6,352 nt of DNA from DASYSL01 sp036003365 (GTDB lineage Bacteria > Eisenbacteria > RBG-16-71-46 > DASYSL01), in the NCBI GenBank assembly GCA_036003365.1, contig DASYSL010000187.1, forward strand, positions 1-6,352. Reading direction: 5' to 3'. Every line of letters starts with the position of its first letter. Positions within the stretch are counted from its first letter, which is position 1. A program made the translations under genes and the position numbers. Positions 6,351 to 6,352 of the stretch are shown piece by piece. Under the pieces are notes generated by a model, which saw only the letters and a program-made list of their open reading frames with translations, was not told the DNA's origin and did no database searches.

Positions 6351-6352
6351 GG

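Overview
The window comes from a high-GC bacterial chromosome. It holds the 3' part of a class II ribonucleotide reductase gene on the plus strand. On the minus strand lie a small DNA-binding protein gene, a complete aceE (homodimeric pyruvate dehydrogenase E1) and the 3' end of moaA. Strong G/C bias at third codon positions fits Pseudomonadota, Myxococcota-like, Rokubacteria/NC10-like or similar soil lineages. The sequence alone does not settle which; a Rokubacteria-like origin is only an impression.

Region 1 (2-2308, plus) encodes the adenosylcobalamin-dependent reductase (NrdJ type with TSCPD domain and C-terminal cysteine cluster). The frame is open to the left edge. Its first 26 codons are not reductase: they are the C-terminal splicing block of an intein, ending His-Asn directly before Cys. 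That Cys (80-82) is the cysteine of the NPCSE-type active-site motif, so the splicing nucleophile and the catalytic thiyl-radical cysteine are the same residue. A gene caller that begins the gene at the TTG at 98 misses this.

Region 2 (2309-2616) is non-coding and separates convergent genes. It contains a weak hairpin right after the reductase stop, a long near-perfect 18-bp-arm hairpin (2420-2459), a terminator-like hairpin that looks bidirectional (2511-2550) and an 18-bp perfect palindrome (2574-2591).

Region 3 (3045-2617, minus) encodes a 142-residue protein: an N-terminal transposase/homeodomain-like helix-turn-helix followed by several GPGRP (AT-hook-like) units, three of them in tandem with a 10-residue period. 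It has a good Shine-Dalgarno before a GTG start, a plausible sigma70-like promoter, and a 7+7 bp inverted repeat over the predicted -10.

Region 4 (5893-3218, minus) is a full-length aceE with all thiamine-diphosphate and catalytic motifs, followed by a hairpin and apparently transcribed without aceF or lpd immediately downstream. Region 5 (6350-6054, minus) is the last 98 codons of moaA, with the C-terminal iron-sulfur cysteines and the terminal Gly-Gly. The genes form no single pathway; they are housekeeping functions (deoxynucleotide synthesis, pyruvate oxidation, molybdenum cofactor synthesis) around one small uncharacterised DNA-binding gene.
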